Shown: piece by piece, positions 1 to 7,450 of the stretch
Layout: each line of letters starts with the position of its first letter
How positions within the stretch are numbered: the stretch's first letter is position 1
Assembly (NCBI GenBank): GCA_043755865.1
Contig: JAYUSD010000136.1
Location: 1-44,717, forward strand
From: JANMDU01 sp043755865
GTDB lineage: Bacteria > Pseudomonadota > Gammaproteobacteria > Burkholderiales > Burkholderiaceae_C
DNA: 44,717 bases
Direction of reading: 5' to 3'
Notes under the pieces: model-generated
Seen by the model: the letters and a program-made list of their open reading frames with translations, nothing else
Database searches by the model: none
Told to the model about the DNA's origin: nothing
Translations under genes and position numbers: made by a program

Positions 1-1
1 G

Positions 2-742
2 CGGATTGTGGATGTTAATCAGCAGCAAACTCGCCAGCAACAACTGGTCAAAGAAGGCTTCATCTCACAAGAAGCTTTGGAAATCAAGAATTCTGAAATG
101 CTGCGTTTAAAGGGCGAGAAGAGCGCCTCTGAGCGCCAGCAGTTGAGCCTCAAGCGCGAGATTGAGAAGCAAACGAATGAATTAGCGATGGTGGAGCTGC
201 GCGCTCAATCCCAGAAGGCGCAGCTTTCCCGCGAAATGACTTCAGCGCAGCAAGAATACAACGAGCATTCCTCGAAGCGGATTCAGCTTGTCTCAGCGAT
301 TGATGGCATCGTCACGCAGGTGTCTGCCCAGCCGGGGCAGATGGTGCGGTCAGATATTCCGCTGCTCACGGTGATCCCTCTGGATGGCGGCATTGAAGTG
401 ATTTTGCTGTTGCCTTCGCGCTCGATTGGCTTTGTGCGCGAGGGGCAACGCGTCTCTGTGCGCTATCAGGCTTATCCGCATGAGCATTACGGGCGGCACT
501 TTGGCACCGTGCGCGAGATTTCGCGCATTGCGCTGCCGCCGCAAGAGGTGGCGCAGCATATCCGCGTGGATGAGCCTGTATATACCGTGCGCGTGAAATT
601 GCCAGCGAATTACATGATGTATCAAGACAAGAAATTGCCAATTTCGCCAGGCATGGTGGTGGAGGCGGATGTGGAGCTGGATCGGCTGAAAATTTATCAA
701 TGGCTGCTGGAGCCGCTGTATCGGTTGGGTGGGCGGGTGTAA
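2..742 (+). CDS. HlyD-family membrane fusion protein, C-terminal part (5' cut by window edge)
   Basis: The reading frame is open through the left edge, so the N-terminal membrane anchor is missing. The visible 246 codons hold a polar, Glu/Gln/Lys-rich stretch that reads as the second half of a long coiled-coil hairpin (about residues 1-90). A lipoyl/barrel-sandwich return follows (IDGIVTQVSAQPGQMV), then a beta-barrel region ending in the typical PGMVVEADV segment. HlyD-family proteins bridge an inner-membrane ABC exporter to an outer-membrane TolC channel. The next gene is such an exporter and starts 19 bp after this stop, so the two almost certainly form one type I secretion unit. No TolC-like gene or cargo peptide is visible; both may lie to the left. 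Confidence 0.85.
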   Translation, partial: RIVDVNQQQTRQQQLVKEGFISQEALEIKNSEMLRLKGEKSASERQQLSLKREIEKQTNELAMVELRAQSQKAQLSREMTSAQQEYNEHSSKRIQLVSAIDGIVTQVSAQPGQMVRSDIPLLTVIPLDGGIEVILLLPSRSIGFVREGQRVSVRYQAYPHEHYGRHFGTVREISRIALPPQEVAQHIRVDEPVYTVRVKLPANYMMYQDKKLPISPGMVVEADVELDRLKIYQWLLEPLYRLGGRV

Positions 743-761
743 ACCGGCTTACACAAGGGCG

Positions 762-2993
762 ATGACAAAACAATCAGAATCAGGGAAATTAGGAGCAGGT
801 GGCATTCCGGGAGCTTCGTTCAAAGCCGATGCGGGGCTGAAGCTTAAGCTGTTTCCGCGCAAATCTGTGCCTTTGGTGTTACAGCAAGAGGCGGCGGAAT
901 GCGGCTTGGCTTGTCTTGCGATGGTGGCGCAGCATTTTGGCGCTCAAACGCAGATGGAAGATTTGCGGGCGCAGTTTGAAGTATCTTCGCGCGGCACATC
1001 TTTGCAAGATATGGGCGCTTGGGCCGACAAGATTGGGTTGAACGCGCGCTGCGTAGAGCTTTCTGCAGATGAGCTGGGGCAATTGAAATTGCCCGCTGTG
1101 TTGCATTGGGCGGGGAATCATTGGGTGGTGGTGACGCAAGTCAGCGATAAGGGCTTGCAACTGCTTGACCCAGCACAAGGCCAGCGCTGGGCAAGCTGGC
1201 GCGAAGTGCAGGAAAAATTCAGTGGCTATGCGGCAGATTTTGTGCCGCGCGCGCAATTGCAACGTACGCCGCCACAGCCGCGCTTGCAATTTGGCACGCT
1301 GATGCGCAGCTTTCCGGGCATGGGGAGCGCAGTGTTTCAGCTATTCATGGTGTCTGTGGTGCTGGAGATCATTGCGCTGCTCACGCCGTATTACACGCAA
1401 ATCGTGATGGATCACGTGCTCGTCACAGGTGATAAAGATTTGCTCACGATTGTGGCTTTGAGCACGGGCTTCTTACTCGTCTTTCAAACGATTTTTACGG
1501 CAATTCGCGGCTGGGCGGGCGTGGTGCTTTCGCAGAATGTGGGCTATCAGCTTTATGTGCATGTGATTCGGCATTTGTTTAAGCTTCCTGTGCAATTTTT
1601 TGTGAAGCGGCAAACGGGGGATTTGGTTTCGCGCTTTGATTCGCTCGGGCAACTCGCGCAGGCGCTCACGCGCACGAGCATTGAAATTGTGTTGGATGCG
1701 CTGATCAGCGTGGGCACGGTGGCGATGATGTTTCTCTACAGCAGCACGCTGGCTTGGCTGGCGCTCGGCGTATTCACTGTGATGCTGATTGTGAAGATTT
1801 TTGTGTTTTCATCTTCACAGCGCGTCACAGCGGAGCGAGTATTTTTAGATGCGAAGCGTCAATCGCACTTGATAGAAAGCGTGCGCGGTGTGCATGCCTT
1901 GAAGATGGCGGGCGCAGATTTAACGCGTGCCCAGCAATGGACGAACTTGACCAAAAAAGTGCAAGACAAAGATGCGAGCACGGAGCGGATTCATTTATTC
2001 AGCAATTTGGTGATGACGACTTGCATGGGGCTGGCGCATTTGGTGGTGGTGTATTTGGCGGCGCAAATGATTTTGGCGAATCAGCTCTCCATAGGTATGC
2101 TGTTTGCCTTCATGGCTTATCAGGGCAGCTTTGCCGGCCGAGCTTCTGCGTTTGCTGATCGCATGCTTTGGCTGCGCACGATGAAGGTGCATTTTGATCG
2201 CACGGGCGATATCGTGTTTGCACAGCCTGAGCCAGATGCTGGCGTGGCTTTGACGCAGAAGCCCAAAGCGAGCAGCTTGCAAGCTTTGAATTTGGGCTAC
2301 AAATATGCCAACCCTGATCCGCCGATATTTCGCGCTGTATCGTTTGATGTGAACGCGGGTGAGATCGTGGCGATTGTGGGGCCATCGGGCACGGGGAAGA
2401 CGACTTTGCTTTGCGTGCTGGGCGGCGTGTTTATGCCTGGCGAGGGCACGCTGGCCTACGATGGCGAAAGAGTGCAAGTTAGCAATGCGTTGGCGCTACG
2501 GAAGCGGCTGGCTTTTGTGTTTCAGAATGATGAATTGTTTGAAGGCTCGATTGAGGACAACATTTCCTTCTTCGCCCAGCCGATGGATCGCGAGCGCATA
2601 AAGCGCTGCGCTGAGCTGGCTTGTATTTCGCAAGAAATCGAAAGCTGGCCGCAAAACTATCGCACGCGCCTAGCTGAGCAAGGCGCAGGGATCTCAGGCG
2701 GACAAAGGCAGCGCATTTTGATTGCCAGAGCGCTCTACCGCGAGCCTTCGCTATTGATTTTGGATGAGGCTACGAGCCATCTGGATGTAGCGACAGAAAA
2801 GCGGGTATTAGAGAATTTGAAAAACCTAGGAATTACCATCGTGATGAGCGCGCATCGGCCGGATGCGATTGCTTTTGCGCAGCGGGTGTATTCGATGCAG
2901 ACGAAGGCTTGGGTTATGGCGGAGCAACCAGCGGGGTCGTCCAATACCGCACCTGCAAACCAGCCAATGAGCAAATCGCTTGGTCATTCGTGA
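762..2993 (+). CDS. Bacteriocin-type ABC exporter with N-terminal C39 peptidase
   Basis: The protein is about 743 residues when started at ATG 762, which lies after the upstream stop; an in-frame start at 729 would overlap the adaptor gene. Domains in order: a C39 cysteine peptidase (roughly 35-165) with the motif QQEAAECGLACLAM around Cys 47, a catalytic-type His in GNHWVVV and an Asp in LLDPAQG; a six-helix membrane domain (about 180-460); and an ATPase domain with Walker A GPSGTGKT, signature ISGGQRQR, Walker B LLILDEATSHLD and the H-loop SAHRP. All key residues are present, so both the leader peptidase and the pump look functional. Such proteins cut double-glycine leaders and export the peptide. 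The last ~18 residues are read antisense through a vapC relic, so the original C-terminus was probably different. Confidence 0.92.
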   Translation: MTKQSESGKLGAGGIPGASFKADAGLKLKLFPRKSVPLVLQQEAAECGLACLAMVAQHFGAQTQMEDLRAQFEVSSRGTSLQDMGAWADKIGLNARCVELSADELGQLKLPAVLHWAGNHWVVVTQVSDKGLQLLDPAQGQRWASWREVQEKFSGYAADFVPRAQLQRTPPQPRLQFGTLMRSFPGMGSAVFQLFMVSVVLEIIALLTPYYTQIVMDHVLVTGDKDLLTIVALSTGFLLVFQTIFTAIRGWAGVVLSQNVGYQLYVHVIRHLFKLPVQFFVKRQTGDLVSRFDSLGQLAQALTRTSIEIVLDALISVGTVAMMFLYSSTLAWLALGVFTVMLIVKIFVFSSSQRVTAERVFLDAKRQSHLIESVRGVHALKMAGADLTRAQQWTNLTKKVQDKDASTERIHLFSNLVMTTCMGLAHLVVVYLAAQMILANQLSIGMLFAFMAYQGSFAGRASAFADRMLWLRTMKVHFDRTGDIVFAQPEPDAGVALTQKPKASSLQALNLGYKYANPDPPIFRAVSFDVNAGEIVAIVGPSGTGKTTLLCVLGGVFMPGEGTLAYDGERVQVSNALALRKRLAFVFQNDELFEGSIEDNISFFAQPMDRERIKRCAELACISQEIESWPQNYRTRLAEQGAGISGGQRQRILIARALYREPSLLILDEATSHLDVATEKRVLENLKNLGITIVMSAHRPDAIAFAQRVYSMQTKAWVMAEQPAGSSNTAPANQPMSKSLGHS

Positions 2994-3095
2994 CCAACAT
3001 TGCGCCTAAACTCTGCTCATGCTGGGCGACAAGTAAATCGCATGAGGCGATCATCTTTCCAGTTTGCACCGTGGCCTAGCGTATGAGCTTTAGGT
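2914..3095 (-). pseudogene. vapC relic (C-terminal fragment of a PIN toxin)
   Basis: Reading the minus strand from about 3075 down to a stop at 2914 gives VQTGKMIASCDLLVAQ, then LGAMLVTNDQAI and GLQVRYWT. This aligns without gaps to the last 45-50 residues of the intact VapC at 3909-4304 (MQTGKTLAPRDLLIAS, VSAVLVTNDQAL, GLQVQDWT). The DNA also matches over about 50 bp. A stop codon lies directly before the clear match, and weaker similarity continues upstream to about 3095 in a shifted frame. The first two thirds of the gene and any antitoxin partner are missing. The clear part starts near 2938 and overlaps the 3' end of the ABC exporter gene in the opposite direction. Confidence 0.8.
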
Positions 3096-3152
3096 TTGTG
3101 CTGGCGGGCTTCTAAGCCGATCAAGAGGATTTCTGCTAACATCGCCGATGAT

Positions 3153-3614
3153 ATGAATTTGTTGCCTCAAATTGTCATGGATACCAACATTTTGGTGAGT
3201 GCCCTGCGCAGTCGCATTGGGCCTTCTTTTGCTTTGGTGCAAGAGATTCGTGAGGGGCGTATTACGATGCGCTGTAGCCCAGCCTTGTTTCTTGAATACG
3301 AAGATGTGCTGATGCGATCTGAGCAGCTTGAAGCTTTCGGGCTGAAAGAGAGTGATATTGAAGCCGTGTTGGCAGATCTGGGGAGTTATGTTCGGCCCGT
3401 CACCACGCACTATCAATGGCGGCCTCAGTTGCGTGATCCATCTGATGAGATGGTGTTGGAGGCGGCGGTCAATGCGCCCGGTGCAGTGATAGTCACGTAC
3501 AATTTGCGCGATTTCTCGCCTGCGAAGAATTTTGGGGTCAGAGTGTTGAATCCCGAGCAGATATTTCGTTATTTTTCGCTTCCTAAGCCCTCATTAAAAG
3601 GAAATCAGCCATGA
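3153..3614 (+). CDS. PIN-domain toxin (putative toxin-antitoxin RNase)
   Basis: A 153-residue protein that starts with LPQIVMDTNILVSAL, the hallmark opening of PIN-domain nucleases, with the first metal-binding Asp. Further acidic positions are seen in LEYEDVL, RDPSDEMVLEAA and TYNLRDFSP. This is the pattern of the family usually annotated as putative toxin component of a PIN-type toxin-antitoxin system. Such toxins are Mg-dependent RNases. ATG 3153 is chosen because the PIN core begins seven residues later; an upstream in-frame start at 3096 would add an unsupported N-terminus. The ribosome binding site is weak. The gene overlaps the following antitoxin by 4 bp (ATGA), giving toxin-first order. 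Confidence 0.8.
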   Translation: MNLLPQIVMDTNILVSALRSRIGPSFALVQEIREGRITMRCSPALFLEYEDVLMRSEQLEAFGLKESDIEAVLADLGSYVRPVTTHYQWRPQLRDPSDEMVLEAAVNAPGAVIVTYNLRDFSPAKNFGVRVLNPEQIFRYFSLPKPSLKGNQP

Positions 3615-3856
3615 GCAGCTATGCCCTCCGTCTTCCAGAATCTTTGAAATCCGCCTCCAAGCGAATTGCTGCCGCTGACGACACAACTATGAATCAGTTT
3701 TTCGTGGTCGCTATTGCGGAGAAAATCAGCGCGATGGAAACAGCAGACTTTTTTGAGCGCCGCAGCGCTAAGGCATCTAAAGCGAAGGCGGATAAAGTGT
3801 GGGCGAAGGTGGGGAGCAAAGCACCTGATGAGCAGGATCGTTGGACATCTCCTTGA
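3611..3856 (+). CDS. Ribbon-helix-helix antitoxin partner of the PIN toxin
   Basis: An 81-residue protein beginning SSYALRLPESLKSASKRIA, a typical ribbon-helix-helix strand and first helix (Arc/HicB-type antitoxin fold), followed by NQFFVVAIAEKISAM as the second helix. The C-terminal third is Lys/Ala-rich and probably wraps the toxin. Such antitoxins bind DNA as dimers and repress their own operon, and neutralise the nuclease through the C-terminal tail. The start codon overlaps the toxin stop, so the two are translationally coupled. An AAAAGGAAAT Shine-Dalgarno-like stretch (3596-3605) lies just upstream inside the toxin gene. Confidence 0.75.
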   Translation: MSSYALRLPESLKSASKRIAAADDTTMNQFFVVAIAEKISAMETADFFERRSAKASKAKADKVWAKVGSKAPDEQDRWTSP

Positions 3857-3908
3857 GCCTATTTTTGATGGTGACTTGAGATGAGGATTTTTCATCTAGT
3901 CCCGATTC

Positions 3909-4304
3909 TTAAAGCGTCCAGTCTTGTACTTGCAAACCCGTCATCTGATGCAGCGCTTGATCGTTGGTCACCAGCACTGCGCTTACGCTCAAAGCATGCG
4001 AGGCGATGAGTAAATCGCGTGGCGCGAGCGTCTTGCCGGTTTGCATCATGCTCAGGCGCGCTGCGCCATAGCTGTTCGCAGCTGCGCTGTTCCACGCGAT
4101 GGATTCGATGCGGATTAGCAGCTCATGCACCACGCGATGCAGTGGCTTGTTAGCTGGGCGCTTGGCCAAGCCGAAATGCAGCTCGGCTTCTGTGATGCTT
4201 GAGATGCATAGCGAGGCCATTGGCACAGCCTTGACTCGCGCGACAACGGCGGGATGCTCGCGAAGCAAATGGCTCACGATGTTGGTATCGAGCATGTAGC
4301 GCAT
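3909..4304 (-). CDS. vapC: VapC-type PIN toxin
   Basis: A 131-residue PIN-domain protein of normal VapC length. It opens with MRYMLDTNIVSHLLR (Asp 6), contains SSITEAELHFGLAK (conserved Glu), then PRDLLIASHAL and LVTNDQAL, which provide the remaining acidic metal ligands. VapC toxins are site-specific RNases, often against tRNA or rRNA. It lies 8 bp downstream of the antitoxin gene, so the pair is one operon. The C-terminal 50 residues have a degraded relative at 2914-3095, so this family has been present at least twice locally. Confidence 0.9.
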   Translation of the reverse strand: MRYMLDTNIVSHLLREHPAVVARVKAVPMASLCISSITEAELHFGLAKRPANKPLHRVVHELLIRIESIAWNSAAANSYGAARLSMMQTGKTLAPRDLLIASHALSVSAVLVTNDQALHQMTGLQVQDWTL

Positions 4305-4312
4305 TGATGATC

Positions 4313-4582
4313 CTATGCGGCGCCAAAGCCTTCAAGTGGATCGCGCTCTTGGGCGCTATGGCCGCTGCTCCGCTCGTCGGTGCTCAAGAAGTGTGCAGGC
4401 AGTTTTGCAGCAGAGATTGCGGCAAAGAGGCCATCCCAAGTGGATGGGCGGCGCGACAAAATCACATCCTGCGTTAGCGCATCTTGGCGGATGTAAATCT
4501 CTTTCTCATCAAAACGAAAAGCAGCTGGCAGGCGCACGGCTTGACTGCGCCCGTTGGCAAAGAGTTTGGCTGTAGCTTCCAT
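4313..4582 (-). CDS. vapB: VapB-type antitoxin (AbrB/SpoVT fold)
   Basis: An 89-residue protein starting MEATAKLFANGRSQAVRLPAAFRF, the swapped-hairpin AbrB-type DNA-binding segment typical of VapB. It continues with EIYIRQ and ends in an acidic, flexible tail that would bind the toxin. A good ribosome binding site (AAAGGAG on the minus strand, 4589-4595) fixes the start. It precedes vapC by 8 bp. A short palindrome at 4593-4608 overlaps the ribosome binding site and is a plausible target for autorepression by the VapBC complex. Confidence 0.9.
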   Translation of the reverse strand: MEATAKLFANGRSQAVRLPAAFRFDEKEIYIRQDALTQDVILSRRPSTWDGLFAAISAAKLPAHFLSTDERSSGHSAQERDPLEGFGAA

Positions 4583-4592
4583 GACGCGCTCC

Positions 4593-4608
4593 TTTGAGAT
4601 ATATCAAA
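4593..4608 (-). promoter_or_regulatory. Candidate VapBC operator palindrome
   Basis: TTTGAGATATATCAAA is a 16 bp palindrome with one mismatched pair. It overlaps the start of the vapB Shine-Dalgarno sequence, 11 bp before the start codon. VapBC complexes usually repress their own promoter through such a site. Position and symmetry are seen; binding is inferred. Confidence 0.4.
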
Positions 4609-4705
4609 GTATATGACAAAATCAAAGCAGCATTAAAGGTACACTTTGTGCTCTGAAAATCTGCACTTCAATAAATTGTAAGTTGTTGATTTACATCAAT
4701 AAAGT

Positions 4706-4755
4706 AGCATTTTCTATTTATTTGGCATCATGATGTCACATAAATAGAAAATGCT
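4706..4755. repeat. Perfect 16 bp inverted repeat between vapB and rep helicase
   Basis: The arms 4706-4721 (AGCATTTTCTATTTAT) and 4740-4755 are exact reverse complements. The 18 bp spacer holds its own palindrome CATCATGATG at the centre, so the whole 50 bp is nearly symmetric. It ends 30 bp before the helicase start codon, between two divergent genes. A second small hairpin (4753-4767, GCTTAA/TTAAGC) overlaps the right arm. It lacks a GC-rich stem, so a terminator is unlikely. An operator or a 5' UTR structure is more plausible. Confidence 0.6.
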
Positions 4756-4785
4756 TAATTTTTAAGCAAAACCAGTTTTCTCAGC

Positions 4786-6921
4786 ATGTCTTCTACCAGC
4801 GCAGGTTTGAATTTGGCTCAACAAGAAGCCGTGAATTTTTTGCATGGGCCTTGCCTTGTGCTCGCGGGCGCGGGCTCGGGGAAGACGCGGGTGATCACGC
4901 ACAAGATTGCGCGGCTGATTGCCGCTGGCGTGCCGCCGGAGCGGATTGCGGCGATCACGTTTACCAACAAGGCGGCGGCTGAGATGCGCGAGCGGGCGAA
5001 AGCGCTGCTCATGGCGCAGATGGGCAAGGCGGGAGCGAAAGCGGCTGGGCAGGTGGTGATTTGCACGTTTCATGCGCTTGGCGTGCGCATGCTGCGCGAG
5101 AGCGGGGAGGCGGTGGGCCTCAAGCCCATGTTTTCTATTCTGGATACCGATGACGTGCTCGCGATGATCAAAGACGCGGGCGGGAATACGGACAACAAGC
5201 AAGCGCGGATTTGGCAATGGGCCATCAGCGCTTGGAAAAATGCGGGCTTGAATTCTGCTCAGGCGATGGCGCAGGCCAAAGATGACGACGAGCGAGTCAC
5301 GGCAAAAATCATGGAGCGCTACGAAGAGCGGCTCACGGCTTATCAAGCAGTGGATTTTGATGATTTGATTGGCTTGCCGCTCAAGATGCTACAAACAAAT
5401 GAGCAGGCTGCGCAGGTGTGGCGAGAGAAATATGCGCATATCTTGGTGGATGAGTATCAAGATACGAATGCGGTGCAATATGAATTACTCAAGCGGATGA
5501 TGAGCTCGCCCGCCCGCTTCACCACCGTAGGCGACGATGATCAATCCATCTACGGCTGGCGCGGCGCAACGCTGGATAACCTGAAAAAACTCCCGCTTGA
5601 TTTCCCCGAGCTCAAAGTGATCAAGCTGGAGCAAAACTATCGCTCCACGAATACGATTCTCAAAGCAGCGAATAACGTGATTGGCCCCAATCCGAAGCTT
5701 TTCCCGAAAAGACTTTGGAGCGATTTGGGTGAAGGCGAGCCTGTGCGCGTCGTGGATGCGGATAACGAGGAGCATGAAGCCGAGCGAGCCGTGGCGCGGA
5801 TTCAGAGTCTGCGCGTGGGCTCGGAAGTGACGCAAGGGCCGCAATACAAAGAGTGGAAAGATTTTGCGATTTTGTATCGCGCCAACCATCAAGCGCGGAT
5901 GTTGGAGCAGGCGCTGCGCAAGGCAAATATTCCTTATAAGGTGAGCGGCGGGCAGAGCTTTTTTGATCGGGCGGAGATCAAAGATTTATGCGCTTGGCTG
6001 CGTCTGCTGACGAACAATGACGATGATCCTGCGTTTCTCCGCGCTGTAACTTCGCCCAAACGCGGCATCGGCCACACCACATTGCAGCAGCTTGGCCTCT
6101 TTGCTTCGCAATACAAGCTCAGTATGTTTGAAGCGCTGTTTTCTAATTCGCTATCGGCTTCGATCAACGCGCGCACGATTGGCGGCCTGCATGAATTTGG
6201 CCGCTATTTGAACGATCTGGAATACCGCGCGCGCCATACTTCGGGCTTCGAAGCTGCGGGAGAATTCTTGCGCGATTGGCTGAAAGATATTGGCTATGAA
6301 AAGCATTTGCATGAAGCGGAAGACAACGAAAAACTCGCTGCTTCTCGCTGGACGAACGTGCTCGACTTCATCGACTGGATGGCCAAGCGCTGTGGCGGGC
6401 AGGTGGACGATGCGGCAGCACTTACGATGAGCACTGAAGCCAAATCGCTTTTCGAGGTGATTCAAACCATCTCGCTGCTCTCCACGCTCACCGCCAAAGA
6501 AGGCGATCAAAACGTCGTGACACTTTCTACGCTGCATGCCTCCAAAGGCCTAGAGTGGCCGCATGTGATGCTCGCTGGCGTGGTGGAGGGCTTGTTGCCC
6601 TTCAAACCCGAAGAAGCCGATGGCACGAAGCCGACCGAGGGAAAAATGTCAGACAGCCTCGCGCTGCGCATCCAAGAAGAGCGCCGCCTGATGTATGTGG
6701 GCATCACGCGGGCGCAGCGCACCCTTTCAGTGAGCTACCCTAAGCGCCGCAAAAAAGGCCGCGATACGGTGGCAGGTATTCCGAGCCGCTTTATTGCGGA
6801 GATGGCTTTGGATCAAGCAACGACGAAGGAGAATCCGATGGATCGGCTGGCTGCACTTAAAGCTGAATTTGCGAAGAAAGCGGCGCAGTCTGCGGCCGAT
6901 ATTGCCGCCATGGCAATCTAA
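4786..6921 (+). CDS. rep: UvrD/Rep-family superfamily 1 DNA helicase
   Basis: A 711-residue SF1A helicase that opens with the Q-motif region LNLAQQEAVNF and Walker A AGAGSGKT (Lys 33), followed by motif Ia ITFTNKAAAEMRER. Motif II is ILVDEYQDTN, motif III VGDDDQSIYGWRGA, motif IV LEQNYRSTNTIL, motif V LHASKGLEWPHVMLAGVVEGLLPF and motif VI EERRLMYVGITRAQ. It unwinds DNA 3' to 5' using ATP. Length and the GLEWPHV motif fit the Rep branch common in Burkholderiales, where Rep helps forks pass obstacles. UvrD or PcrA cannot be fully excluded by reading alone. The C-terminal tail lacks a recognisable Tudor-like domain, which also favours Rep. Start ATG 4786 is the first in frame after the inverted repeat. 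Confidence 0.82.
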   Translation: MSSTSAGLNLAQQEAVNFLHGPCLVLAGAGSGKTRVITHKIARLIAAGVPPERIAAITFTNKAAAEMRERAKALLMAQMGKAGAKAAGQVVICTFHALGVRMLRESGEAVGLKPMFSILDTDDVLAMIKDAGGNTDNKQARIWQWAISAWKNAGLNSAQAMAQAKDDDERVTAKIMERYEERLTAYQAVDFDDLIGLPLKMLQTNEQAAQVWREKYAHILVDEYQDTNAVQYELLKRMMSSPARFTTVGDDDQSIYGWRGATLDNLKKLPLDFPELKVIKLEQNYRSTNTILKAANNVIGPNPKLFPKRLWSDLGEGEPVRVVDADNEEHEAERAVARIQSLRVGSEVTQGPQYKEWKDFAILYRANHQARMLEQALRKANIPYKVSGGQSFFDRAEIKDLCAWLRLLTNNDDDPAFLRAVTSPKRGIGHTTLQQLGLFASQYKLSMFEALFSNSLSASINARTIGGLHEFGRYLNDLEYRARHTSGFEAAGEFLRDWLKDIGYEKHLHEAEDNEKLAASRWTNVLDFIDWMAKRCGGQVDDAAALTMSTEAKSLFEVIQTISLLSTLTAKEGDQNVVTLSTLHASKGLEWPHVMLAGVVEGLLPFKPEEADGTKPTEGKMSDSLALRIQEERRLMYVGITRAQRTLSVSYPKRRKKGRDTVAGIPSRFIAEMALDQATTKENPMDRLAALKAEFAKKAAQSAADIAAMAI

Positions 6922-6933
6922 GAAGCAGCGAAT

Positions 6934-7386
6934 ATGCGCATCCAACTCACTATTATATTTATAGCATTCTGCGCAGCATATATGCCGGCTAGAGGCCAAA
7001 ATGAGCCTAAAAATAATACACGAGCGATGGTAACGTGCCCAGATGTCAAAGACCTGATCAACACCGATCTTTTTGGCGTTTGGGTGCTGGAATTGCGTGG
7101 CAATACTGGCGCTTCGATCACTGCGCGCCTCACGCTTGAACGCAACCCAGAATTCGCCGAATCACTCGCAGGAAACTTCACACTCGGCAACCTTCGCCAT
7201 GAAGTGTTTGGCGATATTGAAGCAGGCGTACTCGATTGGGAAGAAAGTAACAACGGCAAAGACATCATCGCCATTTGGCAGGGGCGCGTGGAGGCGAGCA
7301 GTTGCGGCAAGGCCATCACGGGCACACGCCGCTTGATGAGCACGCAAGCCGAGCAAAGCTTTGTGCTGCGTCGCACGGGTTGGTAA
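6934..7386 (+). CDS. Small exported protein of unknown function
   Basis: A 150-residue protein with a signal peptide (MRIQLTIIFIAFCAAYMPARG). It is followed by a soluble domain containing LFGVWVLELRG and RLTLERNPEF, strand-rich and reminiscent of small lipocalin-like or lipid-binding modules, with two Cys (VTCPDV, ASSCGKA) that could pair in the periplasm. I do not recognise the family. It starts 12 bp after the helicase stop. The signal peptide from about residue 6 to 23 is encoded by a copy of the dispersed repeat described elsewhere (6951-7001), so the export signal may have been acquired or rebuilt by repeat insertion. Confidence 0.7.
   Translation: MRIQLTIIFIAFCAAYMPARGQNEPKNNTRAMVTCPDVKDLINTDLFGVWVLELRGNTGASITARLTLERNPEFAESLAGNFTLGNLRHEVFGDIEAGVLDWEESNNGKDIIAIWQGRVEASSCGKAITGTRRLMSTQAEQSFVLRRTGW
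6951..7001 (-). repeat. Dispersed 'LAGIE' repeat, copy 1 (inside a signal peptide)
   Basis: On the minus strand this reads TTTTGGCCTCTAGCCGGCAT, then TATGCTGCGCAGAATGCTAT and an AT-rich tail. It matches the consensus of copies at 27764, 34305, 33764, 28294, 22341 and 27219. The name is informal, from the peptide it encodes in rsmE and ksgA. Here the opposite strand is translated and yields the hydrophobic core and cleavage region of the exported protein. Confidence 0.7.
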
Positions 7387-7450
7387 TTTTGTGGGCCAGC
7401 AGAGTTGACAGGTGTGTAAGAGCGATGAGTGCCCGCACGACTGCCTGCCT

